DNA of 64,000 nt from Thauera sp. 28 (GTDB lineage: Bacteria > Pseudomonadota > Gammaproteobacteria > Burkholderiales > Rhodocyclaceae). Shown one piece after another: positions 8,090-17,002 of this stretch (within the stretch, counting starts at the first letter, position 1; every line of letters begins with the position of its first letter). Location of the stretch: contig NZ_AMXA01000005.1 of the NCBI RefSeq assembly GCF_000310145.2, forward strand, positions 62,001 to 126,000, written 5' to 3'. The notes beneath the pieces are model-generated. The model saw only the letters and a program-made list of their open reading frames with translations. It did no database searches and was not told the origin of the DNA. The position numbers and the translations under genes were made by a program.

Positions 8090-10249
8090 ATGCCGCATCA
8101 AACCCCGGACCCCTCGCTGCCCGCCGAGCTGCAGATCGCCTACCTGGGCGGCGTGCTCGACCACCTGCCGCAAGGCATCAGCGTGTTCGACGCCGAACTG
8201 AAGCTGCTGTACTGGAATGCCCACTTTCTCGAGGTGCTCGACCTGCCCGCCGACGCGGTCCATGCCGGCGTACCGTTCGAGGATCTGATCATGTTCCCGG
8301 CTTCGCGCGGCGAGTACGGCCCCGGCGACCCGGTCGAACATGTGCGGGCGCGCAAGGCACTGGCGCTGCGCTTCGAAGCACATCGTTTCGAGCGCACCCG
8401 GCCCAACGGACGTACCCACCTGGTCTCGGGCGAACCCCTGCTGATCGACGGCCAGCTGGCCGGCTTCATCACGACCTACACCGACATCACCGACCGCAAG
8501 CGGATGGAAGAGGCGCTGCAGATCAGCCATGCCCGCCTCAGGAGCATCATCGACAACATTCCCGGCGGCGTCACGCTGTTCGACGACAACCTGCAGCTGC
8601 TCGCGTGCAACGATATGCTGCGCCGACTGCTCGATTTCCCAGACGCCCTGTTCGCCAATGGCCTGCCCTCGCTCGAGACGCTGTTCCGCTTCAACGCCGA
8701 ACGCGGCGAGTACGGACCTGGCGACCCCGAGATCATCGTACGCGACCTGCTGGCGCGCGCGCGCCAGCGCATTCCGCACATCTTCGAGCGCGTGCGCCCG
8801 GATGGCACCGTGCTGCTGATCCAGGGCCAGGCACTGCAGGATGGCAGCTTCGTCACCGTCTATACGGACATCACCGAGCTGCGCCGGGCCGAGGAGCGCC
8901 TGAACCATCTCGCCCACCACGACCCGCTCACCGGGCTCGCCAATCGTCTCACGCTCGACGAACACATGCGCATGCGGGTCGCCGAGGGCACGCGCGACCA
9001 GCGCCGCTTTGCCGTGCTCTTCCTCGACCTCGACCGCTTCAAGACCATCAACGACTCCCTCGGCCACCAGATGGGCGATGCCTTGCTGGTGATGGTTGGT
9101 CGTCGCCTGCACGCCGCGGTGCGACAGACTGATCTCGTCGCGCGCCTGGGGGGCGACGAGTTCGTCGTCGTACTGAGCGCGGTCGAACAGGAAGCAAGCA
9201 TCGCCCACGTCGCGGCGAAGATCCTTACCGCGCTCTCCGCGCCCTACGTCGTCAATGGCGAAGTGCTGCACGCGCCACCCTCGATCGGCATCAGCGTGTT
9301 CCCAGACGACGCACAGGACGCGGTCTCGCTGCTGCGTAACGCCGACACCGCCATGTACCACGCCAAGGCCCAGGGGAGAGCCAACTACCAGTTCTACTCC
9401 GAAGAGCTCAACCGCTCGGCGATGGCACGCCTCGATCTCGAGCGCAAACTGCGCAACGCCGCTGCAGGCGGTGAGTTCGAGCTCTGGTACCAACCCCAGT
9501 ACCGCGCGTGCGACGGCCAGGCGATCGGCGTCGAGGCCTTGCTGCGCTGGCGCCACCCTCAGGACGGATTGATCCCACCCGACCGCTTCATCCCCATCTG
9601 CGAAGACAACGGGATGATCCTCGACATCGGCCGCTGGGTCATGGAGAAAGCCTGCGCTCAGCTCGCCAGCTGGCGCAACGCCGGGCTTGCGCCACTGCGC
9701 ATGGCGATCAATGTCTCTGCCCGCCAGCTGCGCGACACGCGCATCATCGATCTGCTCAGGGCGCAGATCGAGCGTCACGGCATCGGACCGGGCGAACTCG
9801 AGTTCGAGGTCACCGAGAGCAGCGTGATGGAGCGGCCCGACGAAGCCGCTTTCATCCTCGGGCGGATCAAGGCGCTCGGTGTCAGCCTGGCGATCGACGA
9901 CTTCGGCACGGGGCATTCCTCGCTCGCCTACCTCAAGCGCTTCCCGCTCGACCGCCTGAAGATCGACCGCTCCTTCGTATCGGACATCGAGCACGATTGC
10001 AACGACGCAGCCATCGTCTCCGCAGCCATCTCGCTCGCCCATGGGCTCGGCCTCGAGGTCGTCGCCGAAGGCGTGGAGTCCGCCGTGCAGTGGGCGCAGC
10101 TGAAGGCACTTGGCTGCGACGAGCTGCAGGGCTATCACTTCTCGCGCCCGTTGCCGGCCGAGCAGCTCGAACCGCTGCTGCGCGCCGCGCTCAACCTGCC
10201 TGCAGCCGGGGCGACACCTGCTGCCCCCCAGGATCCCGCATGCCCCTAG
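8090..10249 (+). CDS. PAS-PAS-GGDEF-EAL cyclic-di-GMP enzyme
   Basis: The 719-residue cytoplasmic protein has two PAS domains (about 15-130 and 145-265), each opening with the pattern GVLDHLPQGISVFD or NIPGGVTLFDDN typical of PAS-7. A GGDEF domain follows (about 275-440) with an intact RLGGDEFVVVL active site. An EAL domain (about 455-700) has VEALLRWRHP, FEVTESSVM, DDFGTGHSSL and EVVAEGVES. Both catalytic sites look intact, so it could make or degrade c-di-GMP. The sensory input is unknown. It overlaps the next gene by ten bases, which suggests co-transcription. Confidence 0.93.
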   Translation: MPHQTPDPSLPAELQIAYLGGVLDHLPQGISVFDAELKLLYWNAHFLEVLDLPADAVHAGVPFEDLIMFPASRGEYGPGDPVEHVRARKALALRFEAHRFERTRPNGRTHLVSGEPLLIDGQLAGFITTYTDITDRKRMEEALQISHARLRSIIDNIPGGVTLFDDNLQLLACNDMLRRLLDFPDALFANGLPSLETLFRFNAERGEYGPGDPEIIVRDLLARARQRIPHIFERVRPDGTVLLIQGQALQDGSFVTVYTDITELRRAEERLNHLAHHDPLTGLANRLTLDEHMRMRVAEGTRDQRRFAVLFLDLDRFKTINDSLGHQMGDALLVMVGRRLHAAVRQTDLVARLGGDEFVVVLSAVEQEASIAHVAAKILTALSAPYVVNGEVLHAPPSIGISVFPDDAQDAVSLLRNADTAMYHAKAQGRANYQFYSEELNRSAMARLDLERKLRNAAAGGEFELWYQPQYRACDGQAIGVEALLRWRHPQDGLIPPDRFIPICEDNGMILDIGRWVMEKACAQLASWRNAGLAPLRMAINVSARQLRDTRIIDLLRAQIERHGIGPGELEFEVTESSVMERPDEAAFILGRIKALGVSLAIDDFGTGHSSLAYLKRFPLDRLKIDRSFVSDIEHDCNDAAIVSAAISLAHGLGLEVVAEGVESAVQWAQLKALGCDELQGYHFSRPLPAEQLEPLLRAALNLPAAGATPAAPQDPACP

Positions 10250-11529
10250 CCCGTCCCGCCTGGCTCACCGCCCTGCTCAACCGGCGGATGCTGATCTGCA
10301 TCTTCACCGGTTTCGCTTCGGGCCTGCCGCTCTACCTGCTGCTCAACCTGGTGCCGGCCTGGCTCAAGACCGAGGGCCTGTCGCTGAAGGCGATCGGCGC
10401 CTTCGCACTGATCCAGTTCCCCTACACCTGGAAGTTTCTGTGGGCGCCCCTGCTCGATCGCTACGGCATCCTGCCCTGGCTGGGGCGGCGGCGCAGCTGG
10501 ATGTTCGTCTCCCAGCTCGGCCTGCTGGCGTCCATCGCCTGGCTCGGCCAGCTCTCCCCGGTCGACCACCTGGCGCTGGTGGTCGGCCTCACGGCCGCGC
10601 TGGCGCTGCTGTCGGCGACCCAGGACATCGCGCTCGACGCCTTCCGCCGCGAGATCCTGCCCGATGCCGAGTTGGGGCTGGGCAACGCGATCCACGTCAA
10701 CGCCTACCGCATCGCCGGCCTCGTACCAGGCTCGCTGTCGCTGATCCTGGCCGACCATCTGCCGTGGAGCCAGGTGTTCGTGATCACCGCCGCGTTCATG
10801 ATCCCCGGCCTGGCGATGACGCTGCTGGTGAAGGAGCCGCTCGCCGCGGCCGGCACGCCGCGCACGCTGCGCGACGCCGTGGTCGAGCCCTTCCGCGAGT
10901 TCTTCGGCCGCCACGGCGTGCAATCGGCGCTGCTGGTGCTCGCCTTCCTGTTCTTCTACAAGCTCGGCGACTCGCTGTGCACCGCGCTCGCCACGCCCTT
11001 CTACCTCGACATGGGCTACAGCAAGACCGAGATCGGCGTCATCGCCAAGAACGCCGGGCTGTGGCCGATGGTGATCGGCGGCATCCTCGGCGGCATCTGG
11101 ATGCTCAAGCTCGGCATCAACCGCGCGCTGTGGATCTTCGGCGTTGTGCAGTTCGTCACCATCCTCGGCTTCGTCTGGATGGCCTGGCTGGGCCCGGGCG
11201 AGTCCACGCCGGCACGGCTGGTGGTGCTCGCCACGGTGATCGCCGGCGAGGCGATCGGCGCCGGGCTGGGTACCACCGCCTTCGTCGCCTTCATGGCGCG
11301 CAGCACGCATCCGGCCTACACGGCCACCCAACTGGCGCTGTTCACCAGCCTGATGGCGGTGCCGCGCACCTTCATCAACGCCACCGCCGGCTGGCTGGTC
11401 GAAGCGCTGGGCTGGACCAACTTCTTCTGGCTGTGCTTTGCGCTTGCGGTGCCGGGCATGCTGCTGCTGTTCAAGGTCGCGCCCTGGCACGGCGATCGCA
11501 CCCCGCGCACGGAAGCCGCCACCGCCTGA
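10240..11529 (+). CDS. AmpG-type MFS permease (muropeptide transporter family)
   Basis: The 429-residue polytopic protein has about 12 hydrophobic segments. It opens with the AmpG pattern FTGFASGLPLYLLLNLVPAW, followed by PYTWKFLWAPLLDRY and a GRRRSWM cytoplasmic loop. An ATQDIALDAFRREIL segment is also characteristic. AmpG imports GlcNAc-anhydromuropeptides during cell-wall recycling. Start ATG 10240 is inside the end of the upstream gene; the longer frame upstream of it is only a shadow of the EAL domain. The substrate is inferred from family only. Confidence 0.88.
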   Translation: MPLARPAWLTALLNRRMLICIFTGFASGLPLYLLLNLVPAWLKTEGLSLKAIGAFALIQFPYTWKFLWAPLLDRYGILPWLGRRRSWMFVSQLGLLASIAWLGQLSPVDHLALVVGLTAALALLSATQDIALDAFRREILPDAELGLGNAIHVNAYRIAGLVPGSLSLILADHLPWSQVFVITAAFMIPGLAMTLLVKEPLAAAGTPRTLRDAVVEPFREFFGRHGVQSALLVLAFLFFYKLGDSLCTALATPFYLDMGYSKTEIGVIAKNAGLWPMVIGGILGGIWMLKLGINRALWIFGVVQFVTILGFVWMAWLGPGESTPARLVVLATVIAGEAIGAGLGTTAFVAFMARSTHPAYTATQLALFTSLMAVPRTFINATAGWLVEALGWTNFFWLCFALAVPGMLLLFKVAPWHGDRTPRTEAATA

Positions 11530-11536
11530 AGCCACC

Positions 11537-12262
11537 GTGACATCCGTGCGCCTTCCCTCCCGTCTCGGCGAGTTCCTCGCTGGCTGTCGTGACGAATCGC
11601 CGCTGCTGCTGGGCGTGGCGCCCTTCGGCATGATCTACGGCATCGCCGCACTCGCCGCCGGCGTGCCGGCCTGGATCGCGCAGCTGGCCTCGGCGGTGGT
11701 CTTTGCCGGCGCCGCCCAGCTCGTCATCGTACAGATGCTGGCAGCGGGCGCAGGCTTCGTGCCGATCGCGCTCACCTCCGGCCTGCTCAACCTGCGCCAC
11801 ATGCTCTATAGCGCCTCGATGGCGGAATACGTGCGCCACCTGCCGCGGCGCTGGCGCCTGTTGCTCGCCTACGTGCTTACCGACGAGGCCTATGCGGTGG
11901 CCGTGCTGCGCTACCAGCGCCGCGACGCGCCGCCAGCGGACGCGCCCGACTACCGCCACTGGTACTTCCTTGGCGCCGGCTTCACGCTGTGGGTGGGCTG
12001 GCAGCTGTCGACCGCCGTCGGCCTGGTGTTCGGCGCTACCATCCCGCCCGAGTGGGAGCTGGACTTCGCCGTGCCGCTCACCTTCATCGCGCTCCTCACC
12101 TTGCTGCTGCGCGAGCGTGCCGGCCAGGCCGCCGCCGTGGTGGCCGGTGCGGGGGCGCTGCTGTTCGCCGCCCTGCCCTACAAGCTTGGCCTGGTGGCGG
12201 CGATCCTGCTCGGCCTGGTGGCCGGGGCATGGACGGTGCATCGGCTGGAGCGCGCACGATGA
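11537..12262 (+). CDS. azlC: AzlC-family branched-chain amino acid exporter, large subunit
   Basis: The 241-residue membrane protein has AzlC hallmarks: GVAPFGMIYGIAA near the N-terminus, FAGAAQLVIVQM and NLRHMLYSASM. It works with AzlD to export branched-chain amino acids, originally defined by 4-azaleucine resistance. A GTG start at 11537 is chosen, seven bases after the preceding stop; GTG 11546 is an alternative. Its stop overlaps the azlD start (ATGA), so the two subunits are translationally coupled. Confidence 0.9.
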   Translation: MTSVRLPSRLGEFLAGCRDESPLLLGVAPFGMIYGIAALAAGVPAWIAQLASAVVFAGAAQLVIVQMLAAGAGFVPIALTSGLLNLRHMLYSASMAEYVRHLPRRWRLLLAYVLTDEAYAVAVLRYQRRDAPPADAPDYRHWYFLGAGFTLWVGWQLSTAVGLVFGATIPPEWELDFAVPLTFIALLTLLLRERAGQAAAVVAGAGALLFAALPYKLGLVAAILLGLVAGAWTVHRLERAR

Positions 12263-12600
12263 GCAACACCGGCCTGCTCCTGCTGCTCGGCGTCGTCGGC
12301 GTGCTCACCTACCTCTATCGCTACGCAATGATCGGCCTCTTTGCCAGCCGCAGCCTGCCCGTCTGGCTGCATGCGCTGTGCCGCCACATCGCACCGGCGA
12401 GCTTCGCCGCACTGACCGCAAGCGCACTCTTCGTCACCGCTGGCGAAGTCACATTTGCCTTCGACACGCCGCGCCCTTGGGCGGCTCTGGTCGCCGTGCT
12501 GGTGGCCTGGCGCACCCGTAACGTGCTTGCGACCATCGCCGCCGGCATGGCCGCGCTATACCTTTTCAAGTTCCTCGCCAGCCTGCTGCTCGCCGGCTGA
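12259..12600 (+). CDS. azlD: AzlD-family branched-chain amino acid exporter, small subunit
   Basis: The 113-residue protein has three to four hydrophobic helices, with VLTYLYRYAMIGLF early on and the usual WRTRNVLATIAAGM motif. It is the small partner of AzlC and is needed for export. The ATG overlaps the azlC stop by four bases. The gene ends 25 bases before the uracil-DNA glycosylase gene. Confidence 0.9.
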   Translation: MSNTGLLLLLGVVGVLTYLYRYAMIGLFASRSLPVWLHALCRHIAPASFAALTASALFVTAGEVTFAFDTPRPWAALVAVLVAWRTRNVLATIAAGMAALYLFKFLASLLLAG

Positions 12601-12625
12601 TCCCCACCCGACCCAACAGCCACTC

Positions 12626-13348
12626 ATGACCGCACAGCCCCTGATCGACGCAGCCCGCAGCCTCTCTGCGCGGGTAGATGCGATGCGCTTCGCGCCCCCC
12701 GTCAGCCATGTTTACAACCCGCTCGACTACGCCTGGGCGGTGCACCAGCGCTATCTCGAGCGCTTCGGCAGCGGCCGCAAGCGCGTCGTCTTCGTCGGCA
12801 TGAACCCCGGGCCCTTCGGCATGGCCCAGATCGGTGTGCCCTTCGGCGAGATCGCCAGCGCGCGCGACTGGCTCGGCCTGGAAGGCCCGGTCGGCCAGCC
12901 GCGCGAGACCAACCCCAAGCGCCCGGTCGAGGGCTTCGCCTGCGCGCGCTCGGAGGTCAGCGGCCAGCGCCTGTGGGGGCTGTTCCGCACCCGCTTCGGC
13001 ACCCCCGAGGCCTTCTTCGCCGAACACTTCGTCGCCAACTACTGCCCGCTCGCCTTCTTCGAGGGCGGTCGCAACCTCACCCCAGACAAGCTGCCGGCGG
13101 CCGAACAGCGCCCCTTGCTGCAAGCCTGCGACGAACATCTGCGTACCCTTGTCGACACCCTCCAGCCCGAATGGGTGATCGGCATCGGCAACTGGGCGGA
13201 GAAGCGTGCCAGCGAGGCACTCGCCGGCACGGCAGGGCTCAGGTTCGGCCGCATCCTGCACCCCAGCCCGGCCAGCCCCGCCGCCAACCGCGGCTGGGCC
13301 GAGGCAGCGACGCGGCAACTGCAGACACTGGGAATCTGGGCCAACTGA
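12626..13348 (+). CDS. SMUG1-like single-strand-selective uracil-DNA glycosylase
   Basis: The 240-residue protein carries the SMUG1 signature GMNPGPFGMAQIGVPFGE at about residues 56-73, almost the same as the animal enzyme. The second active-site motif HPSPASPAANRGW lies near the C-terminus. SMUG1 enzymes remove uracil and oxidised pyrimidines from DNA in base excision repair. N-terminal NPLDYAW is also family-typical. The ATG at 12626 gives the expected length. Bacterial SMUG1 is patchily distributed and has been found in some proteobacteria, so its presence here is plausible rather than unique. Confidence 0.92.
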   Translation: MTAQPLIDAARSLSARVDAMRFAPPVSHVYNPLDYAWAVHQRYLERFGSGRKRVVFVGMNPGPFGMAQIGVPFGEIASARDWLGLEGPVGQPRETNPKRPVEGFACARSEVSGQRLWGLFRTRFGTPEAFFAEHFVANYCPLAFFEGGRNLTPDKLPAAEQRPLLQACDEHLRTLVDTLQPEWVIGIGNWAEKRASEALAGTAGLRFGRILHPSPASPAANRGWAEAATRQLQTLGIWAN

Positions 13349-13398
13349 TCACGAACCGGCAAGGCTGCGCAAGCCAAAGGCCGGCGCAGCATGGTCAT

Positions 13399-14772
13399 TC
13401 AAGGCGCCAGCGGCAACCTCAGCAGCGCCCGCACCCCCCCCGATGGCGAGGGCTCGAGCACGACCTCCCCTCCATACAGGCGGGCGAGGTCGCGCACGAT
13501 CGCCAACCCCAGGCCCGAGCCGTCAACCTGTTCGTCGAGACGCACACCACGGCCGAACACCGCCTCGCGCACGGCTGCCGGCAGGCCAGGTCCATCGTCG
13601 TCGATGCAGACCTGTAACTGCCCCCCGCACTCGGACGCGCTGAGCTCGACGCGCGTCTTCGCCCATTTGCAGGCGTTATCGAGCAGGTTGCCCAACATCT
13701 CCTGCAGGTCCTGTGCCTCACCGCGGAAGGCGAGCGAATCGGAACACGCCAGCAGTTGCAGCCGCAGATCACGTTCGGCATACACCTTCGCCATCAGGCG
13801 CTGCAACCCCTCCAGTACCGGGCGCATGGGCGTGCGCAGCCCAGGAACGCCGACGGCTGCTGCTGCACGCGAACGCGCCAGGTGGTAATCGACTTGGGTT
13901 CGGGCAAGTCCGACCTGCTCGCGGACGAGGCGGGCAAGCCCCCCATCGGCCGCATCGGCCGCGTTCGCAAGAACGGTGAGCGGGGTCTTGACCGCGTGGG
14001 CGAGGTTGCCGGCTTGGGTACGCGCCCGCGACACGAGCTCCGCATTGCGCGCGAGCACGGCGTTGAACTCGTCGACCAGAGGTTGGATCTCGACTGGGTA
14101 GCGGCCATCGATCGCTGCGCTGCGCCCATCGCGGACCGCCGCCAGGGCTTCCCTCAGGCGCTGCAGCGGACGTAGGCCGAGGCCGACCTGTACAACGACG
14201 GCGAACGCCAGCCCCAGGACGAGTAGGGCCAACGCAACGGCAAGAAGCCGGTTCAAGCGCATCACCGGTGCATCGACGAAAGCCGCGTTGGCGGCGACGA
14301 TCAAGCGCAGCGGGGCATCTGGGGTCGCTGCCGGCCTCAGTACACGCTCGATCATGCGTAGCGGCTCACCGTCGGGCCCCTCGACACGATGTACATGGAC
14401 CTCGCCATCGACAAGCTCGTCACCGGGGACGAACAGCACCACATCCCACAGCGAGCGCGAGCGCAGCAGGCCGCGCCCCTCCGCAGTCAGATCATCGATC
14501 TGCCAGTACAGCCCCGAGTAAGGCCGTGCAAAGCGCGGGTCGCCAAGCGCCATGCGCAGAGCGGCACGGCCGGTGGCATCCACCTCAAGCTGGGCCGCCA
14601 GTTGATCGAGATGAGCGCTCAGTTCCACGTGAAACTGCCGCTCCACATGCTCGTGGAAGAGGCGTGCAAGGCCCCAGCCGGCGACAAGCACCGCCACGCT
14701 CGCCCACACCAGGGTGCCAACCAGCAGCCGCAGACGAAGGGAATCCCGCCAGACGGGCCGGACAGGCGTCAT
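13399..14772 (-). CDS. PhoQ-like sensor histidine kinase
   Basis: The 457-residue inner-membrane kinase has transmembrane segments at about 15-35 and 165-190 around a periplasmic sensor domain of about 130 residues. HAMP-like and dimerisation regions follow, with the phosphoacceptor His in NLAHAVKTPLTVL, N box NLLDNACKWA, and G boxes DDDGPGLP and GSGLGLAIV. The H-box resembles PhoQ. The ATG at 14772 overlaps the regulator stop (ATGA); ATG 14781 is an alternative. A parS-like palindrome lies inside the coding sequence at 14621-14636. Confidence 0.92.
   Translation of the reverse strand: MTPVRPVWRDSLRLRLLVGTLVWASVAVLVAGWGLARLFHEHVERQFHVELSAHLDQLAAQLEVDATGRAALRMALGDPRFARPYSGLYWQIDDLTAEGRGLLRSRSLWDVVLFVPGDELVDGEVHVHRVEGPDGEPLRMIERVLRPAATPDAPLRLIVAANAAFVDAPVMRLNRLLAVALALLVLGLAFAVVVQVGLGLRPLQRLREALAAVRDGRSAAIDGRYPVEIQPLVDEFNAVLARNAELVSRARTQAGNLAHAVKTPLTVLANAADAADGGLARLVREQVGLARTQVDYHLARSRAAAAVGVPGLRTPMRPVLEGLQRLMAKVYAERDLRLQLLACSDSLAFRGEAQDLQEMLGNLLDNACKWAKTRVELSASECGGQLQVCIDDDGPGLPAAVREAVFGRGVRLDEQVDGSGLGLAIVRDLARLYGGEVVLEPSPSGGVRALLRLPLAP
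14621..14636. promoter_or_regulatory. parS-like palindrome within the histidine kinase gene
   Basis: AGTTCCACGTGAAACT is a near-perfect palindrome and matches 13 of 16 bases of the widely conserved parS consensus TGTTTCACGTGAAACA. It encodes part of the segment FHVEL of the kinase, so it may be chance. It is notable because two better copies lie near dnaA. Confidence 0.4.
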
Positions 14773-15431
14773 GGCGGACACACGAGCCGATAGCCCAGGC
14801 CACGCACGGTCTCGATCAGCTCGGGCGGCAGCTTCTTGCGCAGGCGGGCAACGAAGACCTCGATGGTGTTCGAGTCGCGATCATGGTCCTGGGCGTAGAT
14901 ATGCTCGGTAAGCTCGGTGCGCGACACCACCTCGCCGCGGTGATGCATCAGGTAAGCGAGCACGCGGAACTCGTGGCTGGTGAGGCCAAGCAGCTGGCCG
15001 TCCACCGTGACCCGCCCGCCACGGGTGTCGAGGACCACCGCACCGCAGCGCAGCTCGGGGCTCGCCTGCCCTGCCGCACGGCGGATGAGCGCACGCACGC
15101 GGGCGAGCAGCTCTTCCATATGGAAGGGCTTGGTCAGGTAGTCGTCGGCACCGGCGTCAATTCCGGCCACCTTCTCGTGCCAGTCACCACGCGCGGTCAG
15201 GATCAGCACCGGCATGCCCACGCTGGCCGCGCGCCAGCGCTTGAGCACGCTCAGCCCATCGACCTGAGGCAGGCCGAGATCGAGCACCACGGCATCGTAG
15301 GCCTCGACCTCCCCCATGAAGCTCGCCTCGCGGCCATCAGCCGCACTATCTACCACATACCCCGCCGCCTCCAACGCAGCACGCAGCTGCGCGTTCAGAA
15401 GGGGTTCGTCTTCCACGACCAGGATGCGCAT
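14769..15431 (-). CDS. OmpR/PhoP-family response regulator
   Basis: The 220-residue regulator has a receiver domain with the acidic pocket (VVEDEP), the phosphoacceptor Asp in VVLDLGLPQVDG and the Lys in DDYLTKPF. The C-terminal winged helix contains RDSNTIEVFVARLRKKL and ends with RGLGYRL. It is paired with the PhoQ-like kinase by a four-base overlap and follows a PepSY protein, an arrangement common for cation- or envelope-sensing PhoPQ-like systems. Its regulon is unknown. Confidence 0.95.
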   Translation of the reverse strand: MRILVVEDEPLLNAQLRAALEAAGYVVDSAADGREASFMGEVEAYDAVVLDLGLPQVDGLSVLKRWRAASVGMPVLILTARGDWHEKVAGIDAGADDYLTKPFHMEELLARVRALIRRAAGQASPELRCGAVVLDTRGGRVTVDGQLLGLTSHEFRVLAYLMHHRGEVVSRTELTEHIYAQDHDRDSNTIEVFVARLRKKLPPELIETVRGLGYRLVCPP

Positions 15432-15805
15432 CAGCGTCTCTCACCGTGACCTCGCTCGGGCCTGACATCGCGCCCCTTGAGCTTGAGCAGGGTACCGTCA
15501 CGGGCGTCGAGTTCGAGCTCGAGCATCTCGCCACCGCCTCGCAGCAGCTTGAGCTCATACACCCAGCGCCCGTCCTCACGCTCGAGCTCGACCTCCAGCA
15601 CCTGCCCCGGATAAGTGAGCTCGACCTGCTCAAGCAACACGCGTAGCGGCATCACCTCGCCGGCCTCGAAGGCACGCCGCGCGCGCTCATGGTCGTCACG
15701 CCCGTCGGCCCTGCCGGCGGGCGCCACGGCAAGCGCGGCACAGCCGAGGCCCACCGCCAGCAGGCGATGTCCAAGCTGGCGCCGGGTGATGTCTACTGCT
15801 GCCAT
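15431..15805 (-). CDS. Exported PepSY-domain protein of the two-component operon
   Basis: The 124-residue protein begins with an Arg-containing signal segment (ITRRQLGHRLLAVGLGCAALAVAPAGRAD), probably Sec-exported, though a Tat-like RR is present. The mature part has the PepSY pattern: ARRAFEAGEVMPLRVLLEQV, then LEREDGRWVYELKLL and DGTLLKLKGRDV. PepSY proteins act in the periplasm and often modulate kinases or proteases. Its last base overlaps the response regulator start, so it leads the operon. Confidence 0.88.
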   Translation of the reverse strand: MAAVDITRRQLGHRLLAVGLGCAALAVAPAGRADGRDDHERARRAFEAGEVMPLRVLLEQVELTYPGQVLEVELEREDGRWVYELKLLRGGGEMLELELDARDGTLLKLKGRDVRPERGHGERR

Positions 15806-15820
15806 GGTGCCGCCCTCCCC

Positions 15821-16783
15821 CTATGCACGCAGTTCGGCCATCAAGCGACCGAGGTCGATGCTGCGCGCCTGCTCGGCGATCGCAGGGGCATGACTCGACT
15901 GCAGCCCCCTGGCCTGGTCGTAGAGGCTGGCGAAGGTCTGCTTGAGCATCTCCGCATCCAGGGTCCGGCCGCTGCCGTAATAGCGCTGCGCCACCTTGCC
16001 AATGGCCCAGGTGGTGGCAAAGGAGAAGCCGGAGCCTGCGACCTGGCTGCCGATGGCACGGCCTGCGCCGCCAAACACCTTGCCAAGGACACCGCCGAGC
16101 AGCTTGCGGCCGAACTGCTCGACGTACTGCCCGGTCATGCCCACGCCGAGGGTGGCGAGAAAATCGCGGATGTGGCCACGGTCGAGCTCGTAGCCATGCG
16201 CCTTGCCGATGCGATACACGAGGCGGATCTGCAACGGGATGATCGCCATCGAGGCCATCGACTGCGGCAGCAGTTCGAGCGCGCCGTTGAGGATGGCGGC
16301 GTTGAGCGTCATGCGCTCGAGTTCGGCCGCATCCGGAACCACGGACGCGGCAACCCTTGGCGTAGCGCTGGGGACCACATCGTAGCCGGGCAGGACACCT
16401 TCGAGCGGTGCATCGGCCACCGCCTCCGCCTGCACGACACTTTGCTGCGCAGCAGCAGCCTCCAGGCCCAGCGCCGCTGCCAGGCGCGCGAGGAAGGCGC
16501 GCTCGTCCGCGTCGTGGCTACCGTCGGCCTCGCACACCCCAAGCGCGAGCTCGAACGCAAGCTGGCGCAAGCCAGGCTCGGAGAGTGCAGCAACCGCCTC
16601 CTCCAGGACGACACGCCCGAGCAGCACGTCCTGGTACAGCGCAATGAAGTCGATCTGTGTCTCACGGCTCAACGACTCGGCGACCTTGCGCACGTGCTCG
16701 CGCTCGTCGGCGCTCTGGTGACCATCTGCAAAGGCCGCCATCAGGCAGATGGCGACGAGGGAACGGGTCTGCTCGGGATTCAT
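15821..16783 (-). CDS. TerB-like / YcjF-like (DUF697-type) protein
   Basis: The 320-residue protein has an N-terminal TerB-like helical region (about 1-105; ADGHQSADEREHV and EADGSHDADERAF are acidic metal-binding-like repeats). A C-terminal region (about 165-320) resembles DUF697/YcjF proteins, with IIPLQIRLVYRIGKAHGYELD and glycine-rich hydrophobic segments. Such proteins associate with the membrane, but their job is not known. It is 15 bases upstream of the PepSY gene and may belong to the same transcript. Confidence 0.7.
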   Translation of the reverse strand: MNPEQTRSLVAICLMAAFADGHQSADEREHVRKVAESLSRETQIDFIALYQDVLLGRVVLEEAVAALSEPGLRQLAFELALGVCEADGSHDADERAFLARLAAALGLEAAAAQQSVVQAEAVADAPLEGVLPGYDVVPSATPRVAASVVPDAAELERMTLNAAILNGALELLPQSMASMAIIPLQIRLVYRIGKAHGYELDRGHIRDFLATLGVGMTGQYVEQFGRKLLGGVLGKVFGGAGRAIGSQVAGSGFSFATTWAIGKVAQRYYGSGRTLDAEMLKQTFASLYDQARGLQSSHAPAIAEQARSIDLGRLMAELRA

Positions 16784-17002
16784 GAGGGCTCCTGGAAGGA
16801 TCGCGGACGTCGGTACTGCCGTCGCAGGGGCACGGCGGCATCATCAGGCAGCGAGATTATGCGCCTGCACCTGAACGCTGGATGAATGGTCAACGGATCG
16901 GCGGCCGGCGACGGGTCTGACTGAGCAACACGAAGCCGCAGCCGCCGCTGACGACTGCGGAATTGGCGATAATCCTGCCCTCGGAACAACCAGACGCAGG
17001 CC

